From contig DFEK01000001.1 in assembly GCA_002368665.1 (NCBI GenBank), positions 1-64,000 on the forward strand: a DNA stretch of 64,000 nt, written 5' to 3'. The stretch is from Lachnospiraceae bacterium UBA3804 (GTDB lineage: Bacteria > Bacillota > Clostridia > Lachnospirales > Lachnospiraceae). Below are positions 49,381 to 58,544 of this stretch, piece by piece. Below the pieces are notes generated by a model. It did no database searches and had not been told where the DNA came from. It was given only the letters and a program-made list of their open reading frames with translations. The position numbers and the translations under genes are program-made. The stretch's first letter is position 1. The number at the start of each line of letters is the position of its first letter.

Positions 49381-50356
49381 TTTAAATGAATTAATTAAGG
49401 TAGTTAATAGTCCGGAGTATAAGTCGGCCGATACTTCGGATAGGGAAGTGCTTGTTCATTCAGCTATTAGAGATAAAATGCATGAAGAAATGCTTGCAAA
49501 AGGATCATCTTATAGGTTTCATTTTTTGACAAGAGTGCCCGTTATTGGAAAATTTCTGATGAATCGACGGATTAATGAGTATCTCAGGTGGATTGATTCC
49601 ATTTATACAGATGATTATCGGCGAAAGCATCAAGAAGATGCGGAAGAGGAATTAAGGACGCATGGAAAAGAATTGCTGGATACTTATGAATTGTTGGACG
49701 AGGAAAGTAAAAGTATATTTTTGAAATTGATTTGTCTTCGTTTATTCGGGGATTTCAATTATGCAACGAGCGTCTATAACGGTAGCGAACAGTATTTTAG
49801 TAAAAAGATAGACTGGAAGAATCGACCTAATATAGTTGATGGTGGTGGGTATATTGGTGATACTTTGCTTGCTTTTCTTAATAAAGGAATAATTCCGAAT
49901 GAGTATTATATCTATGAGTTGGAGGACTCCAATTATAAACAGTTAATAAGGAATGTGAGAATAGCATCTGATAAAGGAGTAAATGTTCATATTCGAAAAA
50001 AGGGTATATATTCAAAAAATGGAGAATTATATTTTGTCGCAGATAAGGATAGCAGTAAGATTGTAGATTATAAAACGGAAGATAGTATAGAAGTTGTCAA
50101 AATTGATTCAGATGTTAAAGAAAAGATTGACTTTATTAAGATGGACATTGAAGGATCAGAGGTCGAAGCGTTGCTAGGTGCGTCAGAAACAATTCGTAAA
50201 TATTCACCAACCTTGGCAATTTGTATCTATCATAAAAAAGATGATTTCTGGAAAATCCCGTTACTGATAAAAGAGATAAATCCGGAATACAATAAATATT
50301 GGATTGAACAATATCAAATGGGGTATAACGAAACGGTTTTATTTGTTTCAAAGTAG
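49364..50356 (+). CDS. FkbM family methyltransferase
   Basis: A 330-residue protein. The first about 150 residues are charged and helical and have no clear match. The C-terminal part is a Rossmann methyltransferase of the FkbM type: NIVDGGGYIGDTLLAFL is the SAM-binding loop, YYIYELEDSNYKQLIRNV the acidic end of strand two, and IDFIKMDIEGSEVEALLGA the family hallmark. LAICIYHKKDDFWKIPLLI completes it. Members O-methylate sugars in glycans and antibiotics. It overlaps the flippase gene and touches the next GT2 gene. Confidence 0.92.
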   Translation: MKQYSDLNELIKVVNSPEYKSADTSDREVLVHSAIRDKMHEEMLAKGSSYRFHFLTRVPVIGKFLMNRRINEYLRWIDSIYTDDYRRKHQEDAEEELRTHGKELLDTYELLDEESKSIFLKLICLRLFGDFNYATSVYNGSEQYFSKKIDWKNRPNIVDGGGYIGDTLLAFLNKGIIPNEYYIYELEDSNYKQLIRNVRIASDKGVNVHIRKKGIYSKNGELYFVADKDSSKIVDYKTEDSIEVVKIDSDVKEKIDFIKMDIEGSEVEALLGASETIRKYSPTLAICIYHKKDDFWKIPLLIKEINPEYNKYWIEQYQMGYNETVLFVSK

Positions 50357-50367
50357 TGGAGGTATTC

Positions 50368-51342
50368 GTGAATAATACTGATAGAGATTGTCCGGTTATG
50401 CTGAGTATTTGTGTGCCGACTTATAATCATGAAAAATATATCAGGCAGGCGTTAGAGAGTATTTTTATGCAAGAGACTCAATATTCATATGAGATATTGG
50501 TTGGTGAGGATAAATCTACAGATAATACAAAACAGGTTTTACAAGAAATAGAAAAGGAAAAACATAAAGGCTTAACAGTTTTTTATAGAGAAAAGAATAT
50601 GAATGATTCTGAATGCAGAAATTCATTGGACTTACTACAAAAATCCAGAGGCAAATATGTTATATTTCTTGAGGGGGATGATTATTGGACGGATAATCAG
50701 AAAATTGATAATCAGATTACATTTTTGGAAACACATCCTGATTTTATAGCTGTAGCCCATAATTGCATTGTTGTTGATGAATGCTCGAATATAAAGGATG
50801 AAAAATATGAGGAATGCCATGATTTTGAATATACATTGGAACATTACGCTTGCGAGATTCTTCCGGGACAAACAGCTACAGTAATGATGAGAAATCCAAA
50901 TTATATAACGAACTTTGATATGTCTTTTATTAATACAAGGAGCATGCCTGGGGATAGAAAGTTCAATTTTACCTTGTTATGTTATGGAAGAATTGCCTGT
51001 TTACAGAAAAAAATGAGTGCATATAGACACGTTACATCTAAAGGTGATTCGTGGAGCGCTAATTACAGATATGATTATGAAAGCACCAAACAATGGTACA
51101 TGGAACAACTACATTTTTCAAAAAAGATAAATAATAAGAAGGCATATATTATTGCTGACTATATGCTATATGCGGCAATTAGACAAGCGTTTTTCGTACA
51201 TCACAAACTATCACCAATTAGATTTCTTTCTGAATTACGGTTGGTGGAAAACTTTTGGAAATGCACTTTTATTTTTATTAGGAGAGATATAAATAGATAT
51301 ATTCTTAGAAAAGAAGTATTCTTTCCTAATTTAAACTGCTGA
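50368..51342 (+). CDS. GT2 family glycosyltransferase
   Basis: A 324-residue GT-A enzyme: LSICVPTYNHEKYIRQALESIFMQ, EILVGEDKSTDNTKQVL and YVIFLEGDDYWTDNQKID with the EGDD site characteristic of one GT2 subgroup. SMPGDRKFNFTLLCYG is the acceptor-side block. I choose the GTG at 50368, with GGAGG (50358-50362) five bases upstream, rather than the GTG at 50356 that overlaps the preceding stop. AT-rich. It is probably the last gene of the second unit, as 109 bases follow without a gene. Confidence 0.9.
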   Translation: MNNTDRDCPVMLSICVPTYNHEKYIRQALESIFMQETQYSYEILVGEDKSTDNTKQVLQEIEKEKHKGLTVFYREKNMNDSECRNSLDLLQKSRGKYVIFLEGDDYWTDNQKIDNQITFLETHPDFIAVAHNCIVVDECSNIKDEKYEECHDFEYTLEHYACEILPGQTATVMMRNPNYITNFDMSFINTRSMPGDRKFNFTLLCYGRIACLQKKMSAYRHVTSKGDSWSANYRYDYESTKQWYMEQLHFSKKINNKKAYIIADYMLYAAIRQAFFVHHKLSPIRFLSELRLVENFWKCTFIFIRRDINRYILRKEVFFPNLNC

Positions 51343-51405
51343 TCTGAATATGGTCTAAAAGTAATGATGTTATAAATGGATAGTATAGAAGGAGAAAGCA
51401 TTAAT

Positions 51406-51428
51406 CTTAATACACATTGTATATTAAG
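51406..51428. repeat. Inverted repeat before the ATP-grasp gene
   Basis: CTTAATA (51406-51412) and TATTAAG (51422-51428) around a 9-base loop in the 109-base gap; AT-only stem plus one GC pair, 10 bases before the AGGAGG of the next gene. Possibly a weak regulatory hairpin. Confidence 0.35.
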
Positions 51429-51451
51429 TTATTTCGCAGGAGGTAATCTGG

Positions 51452-52651
51452 TTGAAGAAACTAATGATTCTTGGTGGTTCTAGATATGCGATTCCAGTAA
51501 TTAAAGCAGCACATAATCTAGGGTGTTACGTGATAACCTGTGATTATTTGCCATACAATATTGCTCACGGTTATTCTGATGAATACTGTAATGTAAGTAT
51601 TATTGATAAAGAAGCAGTCTTTGAATCTGCGCAGAGACTTAAAATAGATGGAATAATGTCATTCGCATGTGATCCTGGAGTAGTTACCGCAGCATATGTA
51701 GCAGAAAAGATGGGTCTACCAACAGTAGGGTCTTACGAAGCTGTTTCTATTCTTCAAAACAAAGGTCGCTTTCGGGAGTTCCTTGCACAACATGGATTTA
51801 ATGTGCCTACCGCTAAAGGATACATATCGATTGAGGAATCAATTAGGGATGTAGATATCTTCCATTGGCCAGTGATTGTAAAACCCGCTGATTCTGCTGG
51901 AAGCAAAGGTGTTACAAAGGTGGAAGATGCTTCAGAACTAAAAAAGAGCATAGAACATGCCTTATCATTTTCACATTGTAATGAATTCATTATTGAAGAT
52001 TTTCTTCAGCAGTCGGGGTATTCATCGGATACAGATAGTTTCTCGGTAGATGGAGATTTGAAATTCGTATCGTTCAATTGCCAAATGTTTGATAATAAAG
52101 CACAGAATCCCTACACGCCAGCAGCATATAGCTGGCCATCGTCTATTTCAGAGGAACATCAAGTAGAACTTGCTAGCGAGATACAAAGACTGATTACACT
52201 TCTTGGACTTAAAAGTTCTATTTTTAACATTGAAACCAGAGAGTGTATTGACGGCAAGGCTTATATTATGGAATTTTCTCCTCGTGGTGGTGGAAATAGA
52301 CTTGCAGAAATGTTGAGATATGCAACTGGAGTTGACCTCGTGACGAATTCTGTGCGAGCAGCTATAGGGGAACCTTGTATAGGTATCGAGCAAAAAAAAT
52401 ATAATGGAGCTTGGGCAGAAATAATCCTGCACAGTAAAAAACCGGGGATTTTTAAAGCATTATGGGTTTCAGAAGAGATTGGTAAGTATGTAGTCGAACG
52501 AGACTTATGGATTGAGTCAGGAACAAGAGTTGGTGGCTTCTCTGCGGCAAATGAAGCTATTGGAACGGTTGTATTACAATTTGATACACAAGCCAGATTA
52601 CGAGAAGTTATATTAAACCAAGAAAAATATATTCAGGTAATAGTAGAATAA
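51452..52651 (+). CDS. ATP-grasp ligase (carbamoyl-phosphate-synthase-like)
   Basis: A 399-residue ATP-grasp enzyme. KLMILGGSRYAIPVIKAAHNLGCYVITCDY is the N-terminal Rossmann-like domain, WPVIVKPADSAGSKGVTKV the ATP-binding lysine and glycine loop, and AYIMEFSPRGGGNRLAEM holds the magnesium-binding Glu and Arg. The family joins a carboxylate to an amine or other nucleophile through an acyl-phosphate. In this context it may amidate a sugar acid or attach an amino acid to an amino sugar. The start is TTG 51452, with AGGAGG (51438-51443) eight bases upstream. The epimerase gene follows 10 bases later. Confidence 0.88.
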   Translation: MKKLMILGGSRYAIPVIKAAHNLGCYVITCDYLPYNIAHGYSDEYCNVSIIDKEAVFESAQRLKIDGIMSFACDPGVVTAAYVAEKMGLPTVGSYEAVSILQNKGRFREFLAQHGFNVPTAKGYISIEESIRDVDIFHWPVIVKPADSAGSKGVTKVEDASELKKSIEHALSFSHCNEFIIEDFLQQSGYSSDTDSFSVDGDLKFVSFNCQMFDNKAQNPYTPAAYSWPSSISEEHQVELASEIQRLITLLGLKSSIFNIETRECIDGKAYIMEFSPRGGGNRLAEMLRYATGVDLVTNSVRAAIGEPCIGIEQKKYNGAWAEIILHSKKPGIFKALWVSEEIGKYVVERDLWIESGTRVGGFSAANEAIGTVVLQFDTQARLREVILNQEKYIQVIVE

Positions 52652-52661
52652 GGGGAATGTG

Positions 52662-53672
52662 ATGAAGAAAGTATTAGTATTTGGTGCCACTGGTAATATT
52701 GGATCAAATGTTGCGGTTTATCTGAAGGAAAGCAACTATGAAGTTGTGGCGGTAGGACATAGAACATCAGATAATGGTTTCTTTGCCACAAAGGGAATTC
52801 AATATATTGGTGGAATAGCCAATGAAAACATAGCTGATTTTGATAGGCTTCCTATTGATATTGATGTGGTGATTAATCTTGCAGGTGTGATGCCTGCACA
52901 TAGTAACACATCGCCTATGCCATATATTCAAAGTATCATTGTTGGTACTGTTAACATTTGTGAATGGCTCAGAACAAAGACATCTTGCAAGAGGATAATC
53001 TTCAACACCACCCCATCTGATGTGATTAAGTATTTAAATCAACCAACCCCGGTTCCAGATTATGCTCCTCGGTCTTTTCCAAAGAATGGGGGGGACCATG
53101 CTGTATATGCGATAGCAAAGAATGCTGCGGTTGATCTTCTAGAGCATTACAGTATTGCATATGATTTTAAGCCTATAGTTTTTAGACATGATACAGTTTA
53201 TTGCTGGTGTGAAAACCCTTATTATAATATAAATGGACAGCGAAAAATACTTCCATGGAGGCTTATTGTCGAAAATGTTATGAAAGGGAAAACGATAGAA
53301 GTATGGGGAAATCCTGAGATAAGGAAATGTCTTCTATATGTGAAAGATTTTTGCTTGGCCATCGAATGTGCATTAAAATCTAATTGTACAGGTATTTATA
53401 ATCTTAGTGGTGTTCGATTTTATACGCTGGACGAACAAGTACAGGGTATTGTAGATGTTTTTGGAAATTCTGATAATCCGCCCGAGAAGGTTTATTGTCC
53501 GGAGAAACCGAGCACTCCAATGCATCTATATGCCGATGAGAAGGCAAAAATTGAACTGGGTTGGAAACCAGTATGGGATTGGTGGAAAGCATGTGAAGAT
53601 ATGAAGAAAATAATGCAAACAAAACCGTTTCATTTACTCGAAGAAAGTACTGTCTTACCTTCTGCCAAATAA
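52662..53672 (+). CDS. NAD-dependent sugar epimerase/dehydratase (extended SDR)
   Basis: A 336-residue SDR protein. VLVFGATGNIGSNVAVYL contains the GxxGxxG dinucleotide motif, VVINLAGVMPAHSN the second strand, and YAIAKNAAVDLL the YxxxK catalytic pair. The C-terminal half, with RKCLLYVKDFCLAIECALKS and YNLSGVRFYTLDEQV, is as in nucleotide-sugar epimerases and dehydratases. The precise reaction is not deducible. ATG 52662 is preferred over GTG 52659 given AGGGGA at 52651. Between an ATP-grasp ligase and aminotransferase genes, it likely shapes the keto-sugar or amino-sugar precursor. Confidence 0.9.
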   Translation: MKKVLVFGATGNIGSNVAVYLKESNYEVVAVGHRTSDNGFFATKGIQYIGGIANENIADFDRLPIDIDVVINLAGVMPAHSNTSPMPYIQSIIVGTVNICEWLRTKTSCKRIIFNTTPSDVIKYLNQPTPVPDYAPRSFPKNGGDHAVYAIAKNAAVDLLEHYSIAYDFKPIVFRHDTVYCWCENPYYNINGQRKILPWRLIVENVMKGKTIEVWGNPEIRKCLLYVKDFCLAIECALKSNCTGIYNLSGVRFYTLDEQVQGIVDVFGNSDNPPEKVYCPEKPSTPMHLYADEKAKIELGWKPVWDWWKACEDMKKIMQTKPFHLLEESTVLPSAK

Positions 53673-53696
53673 AGATATGCTATTGAGGAGTTGCTA

Positions 53697-53985
53697 TGGA
53701 TAAAGCGATTTTTTGTTACTCATCCATCAATGCCTTGTTTGAATGAGTACGTGGATGAAATCAAGGTCGTGTGGGATTTACATTGGCTGACAAAATATGG
53801 GACTAAAACACAGACAGTTGCAGGGAGAGTTGCACGATTATATGGGTGTGAAGAATATTGTTAACTTGATTGCTGACGTATTAGATATAGAAGGATACGG
53901 ATATATTGAATTAAATAAACTTCCAAGCAGAAATGGTTTATCAAATTATAAATGGGCATTGTATAGATTGTATTTTTTGAGGTGA
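53697..53985 (+). pseudogene. Frameshifted N-terminal fragment of a DegT/DnrJ aminotransferase
   Basis: The stretch retains a start codon and GAGGAG ribosome site, but its match to the next gene is split over frames. After about three codons a frame change gives FFVTHPSMPCLNEYVDEI then KVVWDLHWLTK; a second change near 53790 gives NMGLKHRQLQGELHDYMGVK. Together these parallel the start of the intact downstream aminotransferase (IYVTKSSMPSIEEYILEI, ENIWESHWLTNMGEKHRQFQ). The remaining about 35 codons to 53985 do not match and the rest of the enzyme is missing. It is an old truncated paralogue, not a working enzyme. Confidence 0.82.
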
Positions 53986-53990
53986 TAATA

Positions 53991-55109
53991 ATGAGTAAAA
54001 TATATGTTACAAAATCGTCTATGCCTTCGATTGAAGAATACATTTTAGAAATAGAGAATATTTGGGAATCTCATTGGCTCACAAACATGGGAGAAAAACA
54101 TAGACAATTTCAGAATCATCTTAAGGATTATTTGCGAGTAGATAATATCGAACTTTTGATAAATGGCCATATGGCTTTGGAAATGACACTTCAAGCTTTT
54201 GATTTTCCTGCGGGATCTGAGGTAATCACGACGCCATTTACATTTGCCTCCACGACACACGCAATAGTTCGAACAGGATTAACTCCAGTATTTTGTGACA
54301 TTAATAAAGATGATTATTTAATTGACTGTTCAAAGATTGAAGAATTGATTACGGATAAAACTGTAGCTATTTTACCGGTTCATGTTTACGGATATATATG
54401 TAATGTCGAGGAAATAGACCGTATAGCTCAGAAACATAATTTAAAGGTTATATATGATGCGGCGCATACCTTTGGGGAACTCTATAAAGGAAAAGGTGTT
54501 GGTAATTTCGGTGATGCTTCCTGTTTTAGTTTTCATGCAACAAAAGTTTTTAATTCGATAGAAGGCGGAGCATCTTGCTATAGGGATCCAATAATAGGAC
54601 AGAGAATTTATGACTTAAAGAATTTCGGAATTCACGGATTGAATGATGTGGGAGGCATTGGAGCTAACGCAAAAATGAATGAATTTTGTGCTGCAATGGG
54701 GATTTGTAATCTTCGCCACATTGATGAAGAAATAGAGAAAAGAAGGAAGGTATATGAACGATATACGGATTTACTTGAAAATGATAAAGGCATTCGTATT
54801 CCGTTAATTCAAAAGGATGTTAAGCCTAACTATGCTTATTACCCTATTCTGATAAATGAAAGCGAATTTGGTGCTTCCAGAGATGAAGTATATGACCTTT
54901 TGGTTTCCAATGATATATATGCCAGAAAGTATTTCTATCCGTTGACGAGTGATTTTGACTGTTACAAGGGAAGGTTCGATTCTTCATTAACTCCAGTTGC
55001 TAAGTGGGTCAGCGATAGAGTGCTGACACTGCCGATTTATGCTGACCTGGCACTGGAGGATGTCGATAGAATTGTTAGGACAATAGAGAATAAAAGTAAA
55101 GTATATTGA
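53991..55109 (+). CDS. DegT/DnrJ/EryC1/StrS family sugar aminotransferase
   Basis: A 372-residue PLP enzyme that aminates a keto group of a nucleotide sugar. VITTPFTFASTTHAIVRTGLTPVFCDI is the substrate-side block, VIYDAAHTFGELYKGKGVG holds the PLP-contacting Asp, and SCFSFHATKVFNSIEGG contains the catalytic Lys. The C-terminal YPLTSDFDCYKG and LPIYADLALEDVDRI segments are complete. ATG 53991 is preceded by GAGGTGAT. A decayed N-terminal copy lies immediately upstream. The product would be an amino sugar, possibly the substrate of the ATP-grasp ligase or of an acyltransferase. Confidence 0.94.
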   Translation: MSKIYVTKSSMPSIEEYILEIENIWESHWLTNMGEKHRQFQNHLKDYLRVDNIELLINGHMALEMTLQAFDFPAGSEVITTPFTFASTTHAIVRTGLTPVFCDINKDDYLIDCSKIEELITDKTVAILPVHVYGYICNVEEIDRIAQKHNLKVIYDAAHTFGELYKGKGVGNFGDASCFSFHATKVFNSIEGGASCYRDPIIGQRIYDLKNFGIHGLNDVGGIGANAKMNEFCAAMGICNLRHIDEEIEKRRKVYERYTDLLENDKGIRIPLIQKDVKPNYAYYPILINESEFGASRDEVYDLLVSNDIYARKYFYPLTSDFDCYKGRFDSSLTPVAKWVSDRVLTLPIYADLALEDVDRIVRTIENKSKVY

Positions 55110-55134
55110 AAGTTGAGTGTAAATAGGGGGCAAT

Positions 55135-56949
55135 ATGAACGAAACAGAAATATATCAAACCGTAAAAACATATGAAAAAAAGAGAACCTTTGAATGGATA
55201 GCATATTTATTGTTTATTGTCTTTTCTATCGTCATGTTCTTTTTCCATGAACTCTGGTATGACGAAATCCAGACATATATGCTTGCAAAGGATGCATCCT
55301 TCCATGAACTATTCTTTGTGGCTACTCATTATGAAGGACATCCGCCTCTTTTTGCTTTGCTGTTATCTATATTTGCTAAAACTGGAGTGCCGGTGGATAT
55401 TGGTCTTCGTATTGTGTCTTTCTCTTTTTCTTTGATTGGTGCTTATCTGCTAATTTTCAAGGCACCCTTCAAGAAATGGGTTAGGTGCTTACTTCCGTTT
55501 ACCTATTTCATTTTCTGTCAGTATACGGTTATTTGTCGTCCTTATGCTATGATGTTTGCTGCATTTATGTTGGCGGCATGCTTTCATAAAACAAGAAATG
55601 AACGTCCGATTCGCTATATCCTTTCACTGTATTTGCTTTGTCTATGTTCCTCCTACGGACTTCTGTTTGCTGGATGTTTCTGTATTGTCTGGACAGTGGA
55701 AATCTTCAAGAGTCTTTGGGGCAAAGGCTTCTTTGGAAGATTAGTAAAGGATAAGAGATTTTGGTGTCTTGTTGGAATACTACTCGGAGCTTTGTTAATC
55801 CTTTATCTGATTTATCCGAAAGAAAATGCATTTGCGACGAACTTCTATAACCGTGAACACCCGCTTACTGCTATGGTTTATACATTCTTTATGATGCCCG
55901 CGGATGCAATGGTTACGGACGTCGGATTCTTCGGATCCCTGCAGAATCTGTCATATCAGTTCGTTAATTTTTCGCCGCTTTCAATCGGTGCATATATCCT
56001 GACGATTCTGATTCATTTTGTATTGTATACTGTGACTTACGTTCATCATAAGAGAAGATATTATTTGCTTGCATATCCTGCATTTGCTGCATTTGCTGCA
56101 ATCGGATATATGTGTAATCATCATATCGGAATTACGGTGTTGTTCTTTGTGTTTTTAACATGGATCTGTTATGAGGATAAGGATGCCGAGAAGAGAACTT
56201 TACCGAAACAGATGCTGAAACTGAATGAACAGTATAAAAATATCACTACGAAGTTTGCCTGGTTTATTTTGCTTCTTTGTATGGCAATGTCCCTATTCTG
56301 GACGGTTAAAGCATGCTATAACGATATAACGCATGAAGTATGGTATGCGAAGTCTTTGAATCAGATATTCGAAGACTACAATCTGACGAATTACCGTATT
56401 GTTGCGGATTGGTCCTATCTTCCGATTAAGGATGGCAAAATTGTATATGCATATGGATCAAGTTCAGGCCTCATGGAGGAAGAAGAGGAGACTGAAGAGG
56501 ATAATCAATTCGATGAATTCTTCTATGACATTACTCCGATGGCACCTGAAGATTATTATCAGTTCCCGACGTTGACAAACTTTGCTGATATCATTGCGTA
56601 TAACAGTGAAGGAAAGAATTATATTTCCAATTTCAATGACGGAGATGATCATAAGAGGTATATTGAACATGCCTGTCCTTCCAGAGAAGAAGCTGATGCA
56701 TATTGCAGAAATTTGGGAGCACAGGGATATCCGGATATCATAATCGGTGATCCTAATATCGTTGGTTTGATGGGACTGGATGTAACCAAGCAGGCATATT
56801 TTCCGATTTATGAAATTCGTATTTTCAGACCATATAAGTATTATCTGACTTATCAGCATAGTTTTGTATATCTAAGAACTGATCTTTTGAAAGACAGAGA
56901 TCGTTGGCCAATCAATGACCAGGTATTCAAAGTTGAAACCGTACAGTAA
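55135..56949 (+). CDS. GT-C-like polytopic membrane protein
   Basis: A 604-residue protein with about ten membrane segments and a C-terminal external domain from about residue 410. FHELWYDEIQTYMLAKDASFHELFF, followed by ATHYEGHPPLFALLLSIFAK, is the arrangement of acidic pair and HPP-type motif seen in ArnT/PMT-like GT-C proteins, and it parallels the protein at 32015. Likely role: transfer of a polyprenyl-phosphate sugar to a surface glycan. Base composition is less AT-rich than the sugar-module genes before it. The 3' end lies 13 bases before the FAD enzyme start. Substrate unknown. Confidence 0.72.
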   Translation: MNETEIYQTVKTYEKKRTFEWIAYLLFIVFSIVMFFFHELWYDEIQTYMLAKDASFHELFFVATHYEGHPPLFALLLSIFAKTGVPVDIGLRIVSFSFSLIGAYLLIFKAPFKKWVRCLLPFTYFIFCQYTVICRPYAMMFAAFMLAACFHKTRNERPIRYILSLYLLCLCSSYGLLFAGCFCIVWTVEIFKSLWGKGFFGRLVKDKRFWCLVGILLGALLILYLIYPKENAFATNFYNREHPLTAMVYTFFMMPADAMVTDVGFFGSLQNLSYQFVNFSPLSIGAYILTILIHFVLYTVTYVHHKRRYYLLAYPAFAAFAAIGYMCNHHIGITVLFFVFLTWICYEDKDAEKRTLPKQMLKLNEQYKNITTKFAWFILLLCMAMSLFWTVKACYNDITHEVWYAKSLNQIFEDYNLTNYRIVADWSYLPIKDGKIVYAYGSSSGLMEEEEETEEDNQFDEFFYDITPMAPEDYYQFPTLTNFADIIAYNSEGKNYISNFNDGDDHKRYIEHACPSREEADAYCRNLGAQGYPDIIIGDPNIVGLMGLDVTKQAYFPIYEIRIFRPYKYYLTYQHSFVYLRTDLLKDRDRWPINDQVFKVETVQ

Positions 56950-56962
56950 ACAGGGGAACCAC

Positions 56963-58540
56963 ATGAAAGCAATCGTAATCGGAGCCGGTCCTGCCGGACT
57001 TACAGCAGCATATGAACTTTTGACGCAGAGCAAGGAGGTGGAAGTGACTGTCCTTGAAGAATCTTCTGCGTTTGGTGGCATTTCCAAAACCGTCAATTAC
57101 AAGGGAAACCGTATGGACATGGGCGGACACAGGTTCTTCAGTAAAGATGAACGTGTCAATGAATGGTGGGAGAAAATGCTTCCCCTTCAGGGCTCGCCGT
57201 CCAAAGATGATATCATGTTAAGCCGCGAAGTAAATGGGCAGGAAGGCGGTCCGAATCCCGAGAATAATGATGAAGTTATGCTGAAACGTCGGCGCGTATC
57301 CCGCATTTTCTTTGACGGGAAATTCTATGATTATCCGATTTCCTTAAAAGGTCAAACTTTTATGAACATGGGCTTCGGAAACACAATGAAAGTCGGATTT
57401 TCCTATCTTGGTTCTGCAATTCATAAACTTCCGGAAGATAATCTGGAAAACTTCTATGTGAACCGCTTCGGAAGAAAACTGTATTCTATGTTTTTCGAAT
57501 ACTATACGGAGAATCTTTGGGGAAGACACCCGAAAGAAATTGATGCTTCCTGGGGAGCACAGCGCGTAAAAGGTGTATCGATCGGTGCAGTTATTAAAGA
57601 TGTATTCGGAAAGATCTTCAAGAAAAAGAACCGTAAAGTGGAGACTTCCCTAATTGAGGAGTTTAAGTATCCGAAACTTGGTCCCGGAGAACTTTGGGAA
57701 GTAACAGCTAAACGGATTGAAGAACTCGGCGGAACTATCATCATGAATGCTGAGGTTAAGAATGTAGTCAAAGCACCGTTTGATGAAACTACAAACGCAG
57801 GACAAAAGGTGACAGGCGTTAAGTATATCAAAGACGGTCAGGAAATCTATTTGGAAGGTGATGTGGTTATTTCCTCCATGCCGTTAAAAGACCTGGTTGT
57901 CGGTATGAATGATGTTCCGGAAGATGTATATCGTATTGCAGCCGGACTTCCGTATCGTGACTATATGACACTTGGCGTTCTTGTTTCTAAAATGGAATTA
58001 AAGAACGAAACCAACATGACGACTGTCAGCAATATCGTTCCGGATTGCTGGGTATATGTACAGGATCGTAATGTGAAGATGGGGCGTTTCCAGATTTACA
58101 ATAACTGGTCTCCTTATCTGGTTGCGGATCTTGAGAATACTGTATGGATTGGTTTGGAATACTTCTGTCAGGAAGGTGATGATTTCTGGAACCAGACAGA
58201 AGAGCAGTTTGCGGAACTTGGAATTGAAGAAATGGTGAAAATCGGCATCATAGAAAGTAAGGATGTGGTTCTTGATTATCACATGGAGAAAGTAAAGAAG
58301 GCATATCCGGCATACTTTGATACCTATGATGAAATCGATAAAGTCGTTGATTACATCAATACCATTGATAACCTTTATTGTGTCGGACGAAATGGTCAAC
58401 ATCGTTATAATAACCTGGATCATTCGATGGTTACTTCGTTTGAAACGGTTAAGAATATTCTGACTGGTGTAAAGGATAAGACTAATATCTGGAGTGTTAA
58501 TACTGAGAAAGAGTATCACGAAGAGAAGAGTGAAAAGTGA
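56963..58540 (+). CDS. FAD-dependent amine-oxidase/UDP-galactopyranose-mutase-like protein
   Basis: A 525-residue flavoprotein. AIVIGAGPAGLTAAYELL is the FAD-binding GxGxxG motif, VLEESSAFGGISKTVNYKGNRMDMGGHRFFS the second conserved stretch (GG doublet), and YCVGRNGQHRYNNLDHSM the C-terminal FAD contact. Proteins of this type, distant from both protoporphyrinogen oxidase and UDP-galactopyranose mutase, are frequent in surface-polysaccharide clusters, where the reaction is not established. ATG 56963 follows AGGGGA; a longer frame from 56915 overlaps the previous gene. A nucleotide or lipid-linked sugar is the probable substrate. Confidence 0.87.
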   Translation: MKAIVIGAGPAGLTAAYELLTQSKEVEVTVLEESSAFGGISKTVNYKGNRMDMGGHRFFSKDERVNEWWEKMLPLQGSPSKDDIMLSREVNGQEGGPNPENNDEVMLKRRRVSRIFFDGKFYDYPISLKGQTFMNMGFGNTMKVGFSYLGSAIHKLPEDNLENFYVNRFGRKLYSMFFEYYTENLWGRHPKEIDASWGAQRVKGVSIGAVIKDVFGKIFKKKNRKVETSLIEEFKYPKLGPGELWEVTAKRIEELGGTIIMNAEVKNVVKAPFDETTNAGQKVTGVKYIKDGQEIYLEGDVVISSMPLKDLVVGMNDVPEDVYRIAAGLPYRDYMTLGVLVSKMELKNETNMTTVSNIVPDCWVYVQDRNVKMGRFQIYNNWSPYLVADLENTVWIGLEYFCQEGDDFWNQTEEQFAELGIEEMVKIGIIESKDVVLDYHMEKVKKAYPAYFDTYDEIDKVVDYINTIDNLYCVGRNGQHRYNNLDHSMVTSFETVKNILTGVKDKTNIWSVNTEKEYHEEKSEK

Positions 58541-58544
58541 CAGA

